DNA of 64,000 nt from SZAS-103 sp964640525. Its GTDB lineage: Bacteria; Pseudomonadota; Gammaproteobacteria; Xanthomonadales; Xanthomonadaceae. Under the pieces are notes generated by a model. The model saw only the letters and a program-made list of their open reading frames with translations. It ran no database searches and was not told where the DNA came from. Position numbers and translations under genes: made by a program. Location: the NCBI GenBank assembly GCA_964640525.1, contig CAZXGS010000006.1:30475-94474 (forward strand). The letters run 5' to 3'. Positions within the stretch are counted from its first letter, which is position 1. Every line of letters begins with the position of its first letter. This document shows, in pieces, positions 16,656 to 28,092 of the stretch.

Positions 16656-18021
16656 GGATCTGCACCTGCACGGAGACGTCGAAATCGACCAGGCCGGTCG
16701 CCAGCCGTCGCGGCTCGGGCTGGACGCGGATCATCAGCACGTCCACCTCGCGGGCGATGAACTGCTCGCCCTCGCCGCGCATACCCAGCAGGCCGGCGTT
16801 GAGGAAGTAGGTCCCGGGCGCGAACCGGCAGCGGAACGGAAACCGCACGGAAACCCGAGCCTGTCCTTCGACCAGCAGGCCCTCGCCGTGCGGCGCGCTG
16901 GCCGCGCCGCCCAGCTCCACGCCGGCCACGGTCTTGATCATCATCCCGAAGCGCGCGCCCGCCAGGGTGCGCTCGAAGGCCACCTCGTAGCAGTACACGT
17001 AGGTTTGGCCGGCGCGCAGCACGTTGACGCGGCGGCCATCGGCGGTCTCCACGCGCGGATTTTCGATGCTTGCGCCCGATCCGGGATAGCTCACGCCGGC
17101 GCCGCCAGGCAGGCTCGGGTCGAACCAGTCCTGCTGTTCCGGTGTCGCCTCGGCCGCAACGTCGCCCGCGTGCGCGCTCACCTGCGGTGCATCCGGTGGA
17201 TTGGCGAGGATCCACGCGCACACGCGCTGCGTCTGGTCGGAGGGTGCATACAGCAGCTTCTGGTAGCGCGAGATCACCCGGCGGGTGTCGCCCAGCGCCA
17301 GCAGCCGACCGCGCTCGAGCAGCATCGCCCGATCGCAGGACTCGACCACCGTGGCCGCCGAGTGGGAGACGAACAGGATCGTTGCGCCGTCCTCGCGGAT
17401 CGCGCGGATGCGTGCGAAGCACTTGCGCTGGAAGGCCTCGTCGCCCACCGCCAGCGCCTCGTCCACCACCAGGATGTCCGGCCTGACGTGGATCGCCACC
17501 GCGAAGGCCAGGCGCATGTACATCCCGCTGGAATAAGTCTTGACCGGCTGTTCGACGAAATCGCCGATGTCGGCGAAGGCCAGGATGGCGTCCATGCGTG
17601 CGTCGATCTCGGACGCCGACAGGCCGAGGATGCCGGCGTTGAGCACCACGTTCTCGCGGCCGGTGAACTCGGGGTTGAAACCGGCGCCCAGCTCCAGCAA
17701 CGCGGCCACGCGGCCGTGGACGGTCACGCTGCCGGTGGTCGGCGCCAGGGTGCCGCACACGATCTGCAGCAGGGTGGACTTGCCGGCGCCGTTGCGACCG
17801 ACGATGCCGACCTGCTCGCCGCGTTGAATCGTGCAGGAAACGTCCTGCAACGCCCAGTATTCGGAGAAGTGAGCCTTCGGCGCCCGCCGCAGCGCCCGCG
17901 CCAGCGAGGGGGCGAAGAACTGGCGCAGCCGGTCCAGCGGCCTGGCGTACACCGGGTAGCACTTGCCCACGCTGTCGATGGCGATCGCCACCGTATCCGC
18001 GGCGACGGCCTCACAGGACAT
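16648..18021 (-). CDS. wzt: O-antigen ABC transporter ATP-binding protein
   Basis: ATPase of an ABC-type polysaccharide exporter, 457 aa. Walker A GRNGAGKST at 75-83, signature YSSGMYMRLAF at 163-173, Walker B ILVVDEAL at 183-190. The long C-terminal part (about 300-457) matches a Wzt carbohydrate-binding domain that recognises the O-chain terminus before export. The start at 18021 is chosen as the first Met that leaves only an 11-bp overlap with the permease gene. Partner of the permease at 18011-18874. Confidence 0.92.
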   Translation of the reverse strand: MSCEAVAADTVAIAIDSVGKCYPVYARPLDRLRQFFAPSLARALRRAPKAHFSEYWALQDVSCTIQRGEQVGIVGRNGAGKSTLLQIVCGTLAPTTGSVTVHGRVAALLELGAGFNPEFTGRENVVLNAGILGLSASEIDARMDAILAFADIGDFVEQPVKTYSSGMYMRLAFAVAIHVRPDILVVDEALAVGDEAFQRKCFARIRAIREDGATILFVSHSAATVVESCDRAMLLERGRLLALGDTRRVISRYQKLLYAPSDQTQRVCAWILANPPDAPQVSAHAGDVAAEATPEQQDWFDPSLPGGAGVSYPGSGASIENPRVETADGRRVNVLRAGQTYVYCYEVAFERTLAGARFGMMIKTVAGVELGGAASAPHGEGLLVEGQARVSVRFPFRCRFAPGTYFLNAGLLGMRGEGEQFIAREVDVLMIRVQPEPRRLATGLVDFDVSVQVQIHG

Positions 18022-18874
18022 CGGCAAACCCCGTGCGGGTCTTCTGGAACCACCACCAACCCGCCCAGGCCAGGACAAGGCTGCCGATCCAGCACAGGCC
18101 GAGGCCGATCCAGTCCGGGGCGCGGCCGAAGATCAGCAGGTCGCGTCCGGCCTCGATCAGCACGCTCAGCGGATTGGCGGCCATCACCGCGCGGTACGGC
18201 TCGGGCACCGCCGAGAGTGGATAGAAGATCGGCGACAGGAACAGCAGGACGGTCGAGGCGATGCCGGTCATCTGGCTGATGTCGCGCGCGTACACGCCCA
18301 GCGAGGCCAGCGCCCACATCACCCCCAGCGTGCCCAGCAGCAGCGGGACCAGCACCAGCGGCAGCAACAGCCCGGTCAGCGGCAAGCCGTGCAGCACGAA
18401 CACCGCCAGCGCCGCCCAGGCCAGCAGCGCGATCGCCATGTGGAACAGCGCCGCCAGCAGCGCCGCGGCCGGCAGGATCTCCAGCGGGAACACCACGCGC
18501 TTGACGTAGTTGGTGTTGGCCAGGATCAGCCCGGGCGCGCGATTGAAGCCCTCGCCGAACAGGTTGAACAGCACCAGCCCGGCGAACAGCACCACCGCGA
18601 AGCCGGCATGCCCGCCCACGGGAACCTGCGTCTGGCTGCCCCAGCGCGCGCCGAACACCACCGCGAACACAAAGGTGTAAACCACCAGCAGCAAAAGCGG
18701 GGTGACCAGCGACCAGCCCAGGCCGAGAAAGGAGCCGCGGTAGCGGCCGAGCACGTCGCGCGCGGCCAGTTGCACGATCAGCCGGCGATGGTGGGCCAGC
18801 GCGCGCAGCATCCCGGCCAGCGATGCGTCGGGGACGCGCATCGCCGGGTGGACGCCGTCGGCGGTGATCGCCAT
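18011..18874 (-). CDS. wzm: O-antigen ABC transporter permease
   Basis: Membrane component (287 aa) of the O-polysaccharide exporter, ABC-2 family. About six membrane spans; the N-terminal amphipathic motif LAARDVLGRYRGSFLGLGW and the YPLSAVPEPYR and NPLSVLIEAGRDLL segments are characteristic. Begins 21 bp after the cystathionine gene; several Met codons near the N-terminus leave the start uncertain by about 20 residues. Exports undecaprenyl-linked O-antigen to the periplasm for ligation to lipid A-core. Confidence 0.92.
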   Translation of the reverse strand: MAITADGVHPAMRVPDASLAGMLRALAHHRRLIVQLAARDVLGRYRGSFLGLGWSLVTPLLLLVVYTFVFAVVFGARWGSQTQVPVGGHAGFAVVLFAGLVLFNLFGEGFNRAPGLILANTNYVKRVVFPLEILPAAALLAALFHMAIALLAWAALAVFVLHGLPLTGLLLPLVLVPLLLGTLGVMWALASLGVYARDISQMTGIASTVLLFLSPIFYPLSAVPEPYRAVMAANPLSVLIEAGRDLLIFGRAPDWIGLGLCWIGSLVLAWAGWWWFQKTRTGFADVL

Positions 18875-18895
18875 CGTCGGTCCCGCGGCCTTGGA

Positions 18896-20062
<1,167 letters not shown>

Positions 20063-20135
20063 GGGGTGGAGGCTTCTATTGAAAGTGCGACATGGATGTC
20101 GCGATGTTCTTTGCGGTCATGGAGGACCGCACAAG

Positions 20136-21506
<1,371 letters not shown>

Positions 21507-22189
21507 GGGCGGGAGTCGCAGGGGGGCGGCAAGGACCGGGATCGCGATTCTAGCAGGCGGCCGGAACGCGGATCCTGATGCGCGAATGGCAGGTTGGGGG
21601 GCGGGTGGCTGGGAGGATGTCCGGCCGACTTCCTGGCGCGATGTGGTGGCTGCGGACCGCCGACGCGCGATCCATCGAGCGCCGATGCACAGGCGGGATG
21701 CGAAGCGATGGCTTTGATGGGTGCACGGGAAAGGCAGAGCCTGTCACCGAGCCTTCGGATTCGGTGGCGGCCTTCCCTCACCCCGCGCCTCTCCCGGCGG
21801 GCGTGGGGCTCGAAACCCTTCTTCCTCCGGGAGAAGGTGCCCGAAGGGCGGATGAGGGAAGGCTTCGCGAGGGCGACCTTCCGCCCATGGCCGGCACACG
21901 GCGCGCCGCGTTTGCGCGGGCCTTCCCTCACCCCCACCGCTCTCCCGGCGGGCGTGGGGCTCGAAACCCTTCTTCCTCCGGGAGAAGGTGCCCGAAGGGC
22001 GGATGAGGGAAGGCTTCGCGAGGGCGACCTTCCGCCCATGGCCGGCACACGGCGCGCCGCGTTTGCGCGGGCCTTCCCTCACCCCCACCCCTCTCCCGGA
22101 GGGAGAGGGGCTTGTTCATTTCCACGCTTCGAATCTCGCCGGCGGCGCGGGACCGAGGCTTCTTTCACAGGCAGATCGATGACCGCGGT
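21507..22189. other. Gene-free interval dominated by repeats
   Basis: No convincing gene lies between the CBS and sodB coding regions, which share the minus strand. Reading frames here are driven by the repeat. The first 260 bases show no recognised element; the rest is the 150-bp tandem array. Confidence 0.7.
21771..22113. repeat. Tandem array of a 150-bp unit (2.3 copies)
   Basis: Copy 1 begins at 21771, copy 2 at 21921 and a partial third at 22072, each with CCTTCCCTCACCCC. Each full copy includes GGAGAAGGTGCCCGAAGGG, GATGAGGGAAGGCTTCGC and TTCCGCCCATGGCCGGCACA. Copies 1 and 2 are nearly identical except for changes around bases 12-22 including one inserted base. The third copy ends in CTCTCCCGGAGGGAGAGG, a hairpin. 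The core also occurs singly at 9713-9755. Confidence 0.9.
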
Positions 22190-22768
22190 TCACCCCAGCC
22201 GCTTCATCGCGAAGTCCCAATTCACCAGGTTCCAGAACGCCTCCACGTACTTGCCGCGCGCGTTGCGGTAATCCACGTAGTAGGCGTGTTCCCACACGTC
22301 GCAGGTCAGCAGCGGCTTGTCGGTGCCGGTGATCGGGGTGGCGGCGTTGGCGGTGCTCACGATCGCCAGGCTGCCGTCGCCGCGCTGGACCAGCCAGGCC
22401 CAGCCGGAGCCGAAGGTGCCCAGCGCGACCTTGGTGAACTCGTCCTTGAACGCGGCGATCGAGCCGAACGCCTTGACCAGCGCATCGGCCAGCTTGCCCT
22501 TGGGCTCGCCGCCGCCGTTGGGCGACAGGCTGTTCCAGTAGAAGCTGTGATTCCAGATCTGCGCGGCATTGTTGAACATGCCGCCCTGCGCCTTCTTGAC
22601 GATGGTCTCCAGGTCCGCTTCGGCGAACTCGGTGCCCGGGATCATCTTGTTGAGGTTGTCCACGTAGGCCTGGTGGTGCTTGCCGTAATGGAAATCCAGC
22701 GTCTCGGCCGAGATGTGCGGCTCGAGCGCATTGCGCGCGTAGGGCAGGGGGGGAAGCTCGATGGACAT
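22190..22768 (-). CDS. sodB: Superoxide dismutase [Fe]-type
   Basis: Cytoplasmic dismutase converting superoxide to O2 and H2O2; 192 aa. Metal ligands are visible in LDFHYGKHHQAYV, NHSFYWNSL and DVWEHAYYVDYRN. AAQIWNH places the active-site Gln in the N-terminal half, the position usual for FeSOD rather than MnSOD. The Met at 22768 (MSIELPPLPY) is the family start and has AGGAG upstream; an upstream Met adds eight residues. Divergent from grxD. Confidence 0.93.
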   Translation of the reverse strand: MSIELPPLPYARNALEPHISAETLDFHYGKHHQAYVDNLNKMIPGTEFAEADLETIVKKAQGGMFNNAAQIWNHSFYWNSLSPNGGGEPKGKLADALVKAFGSIAAFKDEFTKVALGTFGSGWAWLVQRGDGSLAIVSTANAATPITGTDKPLLTCDVWEHAYYVDYRNARGKYVEAFWNLVNWDFAMKRLG

Positions 22769-22896
22769 GGTCAACTCCTTTCGTGTCGCCACGGGCTGGC
22801 GTCATTGCCGGCCCGCAGGGATTACAATTCTAGCAGCCGCCCGGAGCCGGGCACGACGCAACGCCCGCCATGCGGCCGGCAGGACAGGAATGGCAG

Positions 22897-23214
22897 ATGA
22901 CTGCGATGGAGCGGATCCGCGCCGAAGTGCATGCGCACCCGATCGTGCTGTTCATGAAGGGTACGCCGCAGTACCCGATGTGCGGTTTTTCCAGCCGGCT
23001 GGTGGAAGCGCTGGAGGCCTGCGATGCCCGCTATCACTTCATCAACGTGCTGGAGGATCCGGAGATCCGCGCCAACCTGCCGCGCTTCGCCGACTGGCCG
23101 ACCTTCCCGCAGTTGTTCATCAACGGCGAGTTGATCGGCGGCTGCGACATTGCGCTGGAACTGCACGAGTCCGGCGAGCTCAAGCGCATGGCCGTCGAGG
23201 CGCAGCGCGGATGA
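22897..23214 (+). CDS. grxD: Monothiol glutaredoxin Grx4
   Basis: 105-aa CGFS glutaredoxin that carries [2Fe-2S] clusters with glutathione and serves iron-sulfur delivery. Motifs: VLFMKGTPQYPMCGFSSR, DWPTFPQLF (cis-Pro) and NGELIGGCD. ATG at 22897 is preferred, with AGGAA seven bases upstream; a Met nine residues earlier is possible. Stop overlaps the next start (ATGA), so it is coupled to the SDR gene. Its place beside sodB fits iron/oxidative-stress physiology. Confidence 0.94.
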   Translation: MTAMERIRAEVHAHPIVLFMKGTPQYPMCGFSSRLVEALEACDARYHFINVLEDPEIRANLPRFADWPTFPQLFINGELIGGCDIALELHESGELKRMAVEAQRG

Positions 23215-24020
23215 GCAGCGCCGACGCCGCGCCCGGCGCGCTCGCCGGCCGGGTGGTGCTGGTGACCGGCGCCAACGGCGCGCTGGGCGAGGCGGTGGCG
23301 CGTGCGGCCACCCTGGCCGGCGCCAGTGTGGTGCTGCTCGGTCGCCGGGTGCCGCGGCTGCAGCGACTGCACGATGCGCTGGCCGCGATCGGCCCCGCGC
23401 CGGCGATCTACCCGCTCGACCTGCTCGGCGCCACCCCGACCGATTACGCGCAGATGGCGGCGCGGATCGAGGAAGGCTGCGGCCGGCTGGATGGCATCGT
23501 GCATGCCGCTGCCGAGTTCCAGGGCTTGACCCCGCTGCAGAACACCGAGCCGACCGAATTCGTCGAAGCCCTGCACGTCAACGTCGGTGCGCCGTTCCTG
23601 CTCACCCAGGCCTGCCTGCCGCTGTTGCGGCGGGCGCCGGACGCAGCGGTGGTGTTCGTGCTCGACGACCTGCAGCGGGTCGGCCGCGCCTATTGGGGAG
23701 GCTACGGGGTGTCGAAGTTCGCCATCCACGGCCTGATGCAGATCCTGGCCGACGAACTGGAAGCCTCCAGCGTCCGCGTGAGCGCCCTGCAGCCCGGTCC
23801 GATGCAGACCGGCCTGCGCGCCAAGGCGTTCATGTCCGAGGTGCCGGGGACGTGGCCGCAGGCCAGCGCCTATGCCCAACACTGCGTCCACTTGCTCTCC
23901 GCGACCGGCATAGACCAGCGCGGCAAGGTGTGGGCGCCGTCGGTGACCGGGCCCGAGTGCGTCCAGGCGAAGGTCATCGATTTGCCGATCCTTGCCGCCG
24001 ATGGCGGGGCCGCTTCGTGA
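23211..24020 (+). CDS. YciK-like short-chain dehydrogenase with altered catalytic residue
   Basis: 269-aa SDR. Cofactor loop TGANGALG (19-26), NNAG-equivalent HAAAEF (98-103), and YGVSK with Tyr165 and Lys169. The SDR catalytic Ser position, 13 residues before Tyr165, is Asp152 (VLDDLQ) whereas E. coli YciK has Ser there. The surrounding GRAYWGGYGVSKF and IHGLMQILADEL still match the YciK family. Substrate unknown. Overlaps grxD (ATGA) and marC (GTGA), a tight three-gene operon. Confidence 0.85.
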   Translation: MSSADAAPGALAGRVVLVTGANGALGEAVARAATLAGASVVLLGRRVPRLQRLHDALAAIGPAPAIYPLDLLGATPTDYAQMAARIEEGCGRLDGIVHAAAEFQGLTPLQNTEPTEFVEALHVNVGAPFLLTQACLPLLRRAPDAAVVFVLDDLQRVGRAYWGGYGVSKFAIHGLMQILADELEASSVRVSALQPGPMQTGLRAKAFMSEVPGTWPQASAYAQHCVHLLSATGIDQRGKVWAPSVTGPECVQAKVIDLPILAADGGAAS

Positions 24021-24607
24021 GCACCTGGTCGGCCGCGTTGCTGTTGCTGCTGGTGCTCGATCCGCTGGGCAACATCCCGGTGTTCCTCGGCCTGCTGCGA
24101 CCGCTGCCGCTGCGCCGGCAGCGCATCGTGCTGGCGCGCGAGTTGCTGATCGCGCTGGGCGTACTCATGGCCTTCCTGTTCGGCGGACAGTACCTGCTCA
24201 ACGCGATGCACCTGCGCCAGGAATCGGTGAGCATCGGCGGCGGCATCGTGCTGTTCCTGATCGGGATCAAGATGATCTTCCCGAGCCCGGAGGGCATGTT
24301 CGGCGACACCCCCGAGGGCGAGCCGTTCATTGTGCCCCTGGCGATCCCGTTCATCGCCGGCCCGTCCGGCATGGCCTCGGTGATGCTGCTCAGCCACTCC
24401 GACCCGCACCGCCAGGCCGACTGGAGCATCGCCCTGCTGCTGGCCTGGCTGGCCACCGCCGTGGTGCTGTTTGCCTCCACCTTCCTCTACAAGGTGCTCG
24501 GTGTGCGCGTGCTGACCGCGGTCGAGAAGCTGATGGGGATGCTGGTGGTGACGCTTTCGGTGCAGATGTTCCTGGATGGCGTGGTGGCGTTTTTGAAGAT
24601 CAAGTGA
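24017..24607 (+). CDS. MarC family integral membrane protein
   Basis: Six-helix inner-membrane protein of 196 aa, MarC/NAAT family; role unproven in the family. Seen: LVLDPLGNIPVFLGLL in helix 1, GGGIVLFLIGIKMIFP and the FIVPLAIPFIAGPSG motif in the second half. GTG start at 24017 overlaps the SDR stop (GTGA). Confidence 0.88.
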   Translation: MSTWSAALLLLLVLDPLGNIPVFLGLLRPLPLRRQRIVLARELLIALGVLMAFLFGGQYLLNAMHLRQESVSIGGGIVLFLIGIKMIFPSPEGMFGDTPEGEPFIVPLAIPFIAGPSGMASVMLLSHSDPHRQADWSIALLLAWLATAVVLFASTFLYKVLGVRVLTAVEKLMGMLVVTLSVQMFLDGVVAFLKIK

Positions 24608-24989
24608 CGGCGCCTGGGCAGGCCTTCATGCCGTGATCATCGCAGCCTGATCCACCAAGCGCCATGGGCATCGCGGCAATCTGGGGAAAAACATTGTTTT
24701 CGTTTTGTAAATCAATGTGTTGACGGTAAAACTTCACTCACCTTCCTGCCGACCCAACAAGGACCTGAGGAACATCTGAACAAGTGGATTCCGTTCGTGG
24801 TGAGCCTGTCGAACCATGAACGGAATCAACGATTTGCGGCAACAATTCGGCAGGTCTGAGGGAAGGATGCCGGTCAATTGCCGGCTAAAGAAGTACGGTT
24901 GCAGGCCGCAGCCGACGCCGCGTTTGCAGGGCTGAGCGCAGGCGACCGAGGCGATCGCGCCTGCGTGACGCGCATCGAGTGAGGGCGGC
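24608..24989. other. Gene-free interval with one REP-like repeat
   Basis: About 380 bases between the convergent marC and acyltransferase genes. It includes an AT-richer patch (24680-24735), unusual for this genome, and one copy of the GTTCGTGGTGAGCCTGTCGAA repeat at 24789-24823. No coding potential is convincing; a 112-aa frame crossing it is unsupported. Confidence 0.6.
24789..24823. repeat. Interspersed repeat, GTTCGTGGTGAGCCTGTC type
   Basis: Imperfect palindrome: TTCCGTTCGTGG arm, a GAGCCTGTCGAA centre, and CATGAACGGAA arm. The same family occurs at 34189-34456, 39313-39339 and 63928-64000. Confidence 0.75.
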
Positions 24990-26156
24990 TCAGCCCTGAC
25001 CGGCGCCGCGGGTGTCGCTGGCGGTGCCGGCGTCGGTCGACCCCGAAGATTCGGCGACCTTCGCCCCCGCATGTGCAGCGTCCACGCTGACGGCGCGCTT
25101 GACGTTGAACCGCGATTTCATCCGCAGCGCGGGAGCCTCGACGAGAAACCAGGACAACGCCGCGAACACCGCCGCCAGCACGGTCGCTGCCGCGGTGTTG
25201 GCGAGCGGTCCACTGGTCGGCGCGAACATCTGGACCAACTGCTGCGAGGGCCAGCCGTACAGGTACATCCCGTAACTGAGATCGTGGTGGCGGATCACCG
25301 GCAGCCTCGGCACATAGGCAAGGAACAAAGTGCCGTAACTGATTGCCAGGAAATAGCCCACGAAGAAATGGGTGGTGCCGAACAACGATGCAGCGAAGAT
25401 CATGACCGCGAACAGCAGCGGCCAGCTCAGCGGAATTGCCTCGCGATTGATCCAGGCGAACGCACCGGTGAAGAAAAACGCCACGCAGTAGTACACGCGC
25501 GAGACGGTCTCCGGAAGCACCAGCGGCGAGACGATCGCGAAACCGACCGCTATCGCCAGCAGGAACAGTGGATTGAACCACCGTCTGCGGTACAACGAGA
25601 GCGCACCGATCACCGCCACTGCGAGGTACAGCCTCGCCTCGATCGGCAGGGACCACAACGAACCGTTTATGGTTTCGAAATTCATGCCGCCAAACACGCC
25701 GGGCAGGAAGTATTCGGTGTGCGTGCTCAAGCCGGCGTTGGCGAAGAAATAGCGCCAAGTTTCCGGGTGGCGCCAGTAGTCTGGGGTGGTGGTCAACAGC
25801 GGGCCGAGCACGAAGGTGCTCAGGCCCATGCACAGCACCAGGGCGGGCATGATTCGCAGGACACGCGCGATCAGGAACGCCACCAAAGTGTTGCGCTCCA
25901 TGCTGGCGGTGATGAGAAAGCCGCTGATCACGAAGAACACGTCCACTGCGATGCTGCCGGAAGATTTGAAGTGAAACAGCCGGGCCGGCAGATCGTCGCC
26001 ACCCCAGACCGCGATCGCGTGGCTGTGCCCGTAGATCACCGCCCACGCAGCGAGCAGGCGGATCAGGTTGAAGTTGTTGCTGTTGCCTGCACTGGCTTCG
26101 GCAAGGGTGACGGGCACCGTGCTGGTCTGCCCGTCGTTGAAAGGAATGCGGATCAT
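24990..26156 (-). CDS. Acyltransferase 3 family membrane protein
   Basis: 388-aa polytopic acyltransferase of the OafA/AT3 type. NFNLIRLLAAWAVIYGHSHA carries the family Arg and His; AVDVFFVISGFLI and SLWSLPIEARLY follow, with about ten membrane spans. Hydrophilic Ser/Ala-rich tail after about residue 345. The start at 26156 (MIRIPFNDG) overlaps in ATGA fashion the end the upstream peptidase would have without its stop codon, so the two were probably an operon. Substrate unknown; not the same subgroup as the acyltransferase at 12580. Confidence 0.87.
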   Translation of the reverse strand: MIRIPFNDGQTSTVPVTLAEASAGNSNNFNLIRLLAAWAVIYGHSHAIAVWGGDDLPARLFHFKSSGSIAVDVFFVISGFLITASMERNTLVAFLIARVLRIMPALVLCMGLSTFVLGPLLTTTPDYWRHPETWRYFFANAGLSTHTEYFLPGVFGGMNFETINGSLWSLPIEARLYLAVAVIGALSLYRRRWFNPLFLLAIAVGFAIVSPLVLPETVSRVYYCVAFFFTGAFAWINREAIPLSWPLLFAVMIFAASLFGTTHFFVGYFLAISYGTLFLAYVPRLPVIRHHDLSYGMYLYGWPSQQLVQMFAPTSGPLANTAAATVLAAVFAALSWFLVEAPALRMKSRFNVKRAVSVDAAHAGAKVAESSGSTDAGTASDTRGAGQG

Positions 26157-26833
26157 GTGTCGTGAGGTTCCCGAAACGCCCCGTGCCACGGCTAGTGGAT
26201 GATCCCGTGCGAATTGTCGCAGGGATCGCTCATGTCGAATCCGAACGCACCGGCATGTCGTGTCAGCACAGCGAACGCAGCTGTGGACTCGACGCTTTCC
26301 TCGGCCGGCGGCTCGCCCGGGGTACCGATGTCCAGGTCGCGTCTGGAATGGTGCGGGCTGTATCCCGGCGCGGCATTGACGGCGAGGATCTGCTCGATGT
26401 TCAGCCCGCGCGCGGGCGTGCGGGTGAAGATGCCGCGCTGGCAGGCGTGGCCGCGGTAGCCGGAGATCGCGTCCAGCACGACGCCCTCGCGCAGCGCCCG
26501 CGCGCGCATGCGCGTCCATCCGCGCGCTGCTGGCGCCAGCAGCCACAGCGGGTGTCGGTAGCGATCGCGACCAGCCAAGGTCAGTTCCGGCGGCTCGGGG
26601 GCTCGTGCGAGAACGTGGGCGTCGCCGTAGTCGGCCGGGATGGCCAAGCTGGCCTGGCGCATCGCCAGATCGTCGAGGTCCGCGGTACCGCTGTTGCCGC
26701 GGGCGATCGCGTCCCGTGCGGCGCCGATGCCGATGTCGGCGCGCGCGGTGGCACTGCCGCGCGCACGTGCCAGCCAAGCCGGGACCGCTTCGATGCGGGC
26801 GGTGTTGAGCAGACGCCGTGCGCGCGGTTTCAT
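26153..26833 (-). pseudogene. M15/VanY D-Ala-D-Ala carboxypeptidase with nonsense codon
   Basis: Related to D-alanyl-D-alanine carboxypeptidases of peptidase family M15. Zinc-site segments SGYRGHACQ and SPHHSRRDLDIG (the SxHxxxxxxD pattern) are intact, as is FGFDMSDPCDNSHGIIH. Where the family continues with Glu-Pro-Trp-His (catalytic Glu and last zinc His), this gene has TAG at 26192-26194 followed in frame by CCG TGG CAC (Pro-Trp-His). A single GAG-to-TAG change explains it. Reading past it, the frame ends at 26153 in an ATGA overlap with the acyltransferase. Start at 26833 (MKPRARRLL). Either inactive or a sequencing error. Confidence 0.75.
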
Positions 26834-27055
26834 TGCATCAAGTCTAGCAGCCGGGGCAAGCTGCCCGGGAGCGGACAGCGCGTCCGGACCGACGCGCCGC
26901 TTCCTGGCGGCAGTCGCGGCCGTCGATCCGGCGCCGAAAGACAACACCCGCCATTTGTTCCATGGCTGCCAAAAATCGTTGTGAAGCGCTTCCGCTTTCG
27001 CGGGAATGACGGAGTTTTTCGAGGTTCCCTTGGTTTCCCGTGCCGCATCGGAGTC

Positions 27056-27392
27056 CTAGCGCGGCGCGATGATCTCGCCTCGCCGGACCTGTTCGTGCCA
27101 CTGCTGGGGCTGGGCCATCGTCGACGGATCGCCGCGCATCTCGCGCACCAGGGTCACGCCGTAGGCGATGTCGAAGGCGAAGGTCCAGTCGTTCGACGGG
27201 CGATGCAATGCGTGGCGGTGATGCGGTAAAGCACCGTCGTGGATCCCGATGGCGCACCCGCGCGACGAGGTCGGTGGTGCTGCGGCCGATCGCGGCGCTG
27301 GCCACGGGCGCAAGGCGCGCGGCGGCCAGCAGCTCGGGTCGCAGGATCCACGTCACGGTGCTCGCGCGGTCAGGCGGAAGGGCGCGAGTCAA
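27056..27392 (-). pseudogene. Possible decayed small ORF with frame shifts
   Basis: Three overlapping minus-strand frames give protein-like pieces that read in order: WILRPELLAAARLAPVAS and STTDLVARV in one frame, TTVLYRITATHCIA in the second, then DWTFAFDIAYGVTLVREMRG and MAQPQQWHEQVRRGEII in the third, ending at 27056. Two indels would join them into one protein of roughly 100 residues. I do not recognise the family. It lies upstream of the nonsense-mutated peptidase, so the area may be decaying. Confidence 0.35.
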
Positions 27393-27457
27393 TCAGGGCA
27401 GGCCTGGCCCGGAGCGGTGTTTCGTGCCATCCGGCCCGCGATCCGGGAAGACAACGG

Positions 27458-27487
27458 TTGCCCGATTTTGTTACTGGCCGTTACAAT
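27458..27487 (+). promoter_or_regulatory. Putative sigma-70 promoter for the cytochrome oxidase cluster
   Basis: TTGCCC (27458-27463) and TACAAT (27482-27487) separated by 18 bases, ending 39 bases before the DUF2244 start. Close to consensus at -10. Confidence 0.45.
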
Positions 27488-27526
27488 CCGCCATTGCGTC
27501 ATGCGGTCGACGGAGGCTCGTCGTCG

Positions 27527-28072
27527 ATGATCGAGGTGTACGCGGGGGCGTCGGGAGGTGTTTCGACGCGGCTGGTACTGCGGCCGCCACGGGCGTTGAA
27601 CGGGCGTCAGGTCGGCATGCTGTTCGCCGTGCTCAGCGGCTCGATGTGGGTGGTGGCGTTGCTGGGGGCGGTCTTCGGCAACGTGTTCGCGCCACCGTTC
27701 GCGCTGCTGCACAGCCTGATCCTGGCGGCCGCGTTGCGCTGGATGTGGCGGTTGGGCGAGCGCAGTGAACAAATCGACGTCGATGGAACGACAGTCAGCG
27801 TGCGCCGGCACTCCGGCAAGCCCGTGACGGGTGCGGCGGTCGCCGACGCCCCGGTGTTCCAGGCGCATCCGTACTGGGTGCGGCTGCGGGTGGCGCGGGT
27901 CGGGCAGGAGCCGCACGTGGTGCTGGGTGTGCGGGAGTTGCAGGTGGAGGTGGGCGGGTTCCTGGCGCCGGTCGAGCGCGCGGAGCTGGCCGAGAAGTTG
28001 CAAGGGGTGCTGCTGGCGGCTGCGGGCCGATCGGCAGTTGCGGCGTCCAACGAGGTCACGGGTCAGTCTTGA
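27527..28072 (+). CDS. DUF2244 family membrane protein
   Basis: 181-aa protein with two adjacent membrane helices (about 26-65) and a soluble beta-rich remainder. DUF2244 proteins regularly precede cytochrome oxidase genes in proteobacteria; the role is unproven. RBS-like GGAGG near 27511. 20 bp before ctaC, same strand. Confidence 0.82.
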   Translation: MIEVYAGASGGVSTRLVLRPPRALNGRQVGMLFAVLSGSMWVVALLGAVFGNVFAPPFALLHSLILAAALRWMWRLGERSEQIDVDGTTVSVRRHSGKPVTGAAVADAPVFQAHPYWVRLRVARVGQEPHVVLGVRELQVEVGGFLAPVERAELAEKLQGVLLAAAGRSAVAASNEVTGQS

Positions 28073-28092
28073 TCCGCACAGGAACGGTACGA

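Noticed and set aside
13653..16760. 1035-codon plus-strand frame opposite the RgpF fusion
   Set aside because: Antisense artefact; the minus strand has clear glycan-enzyme motifs and gene overlaps.
24734..25072. 112-codon minus-strand frame after the acyltransferase
   Set aside because: Overlaps a repeat and the acyltransferase end, Arg/Pro-rich, no start signal.
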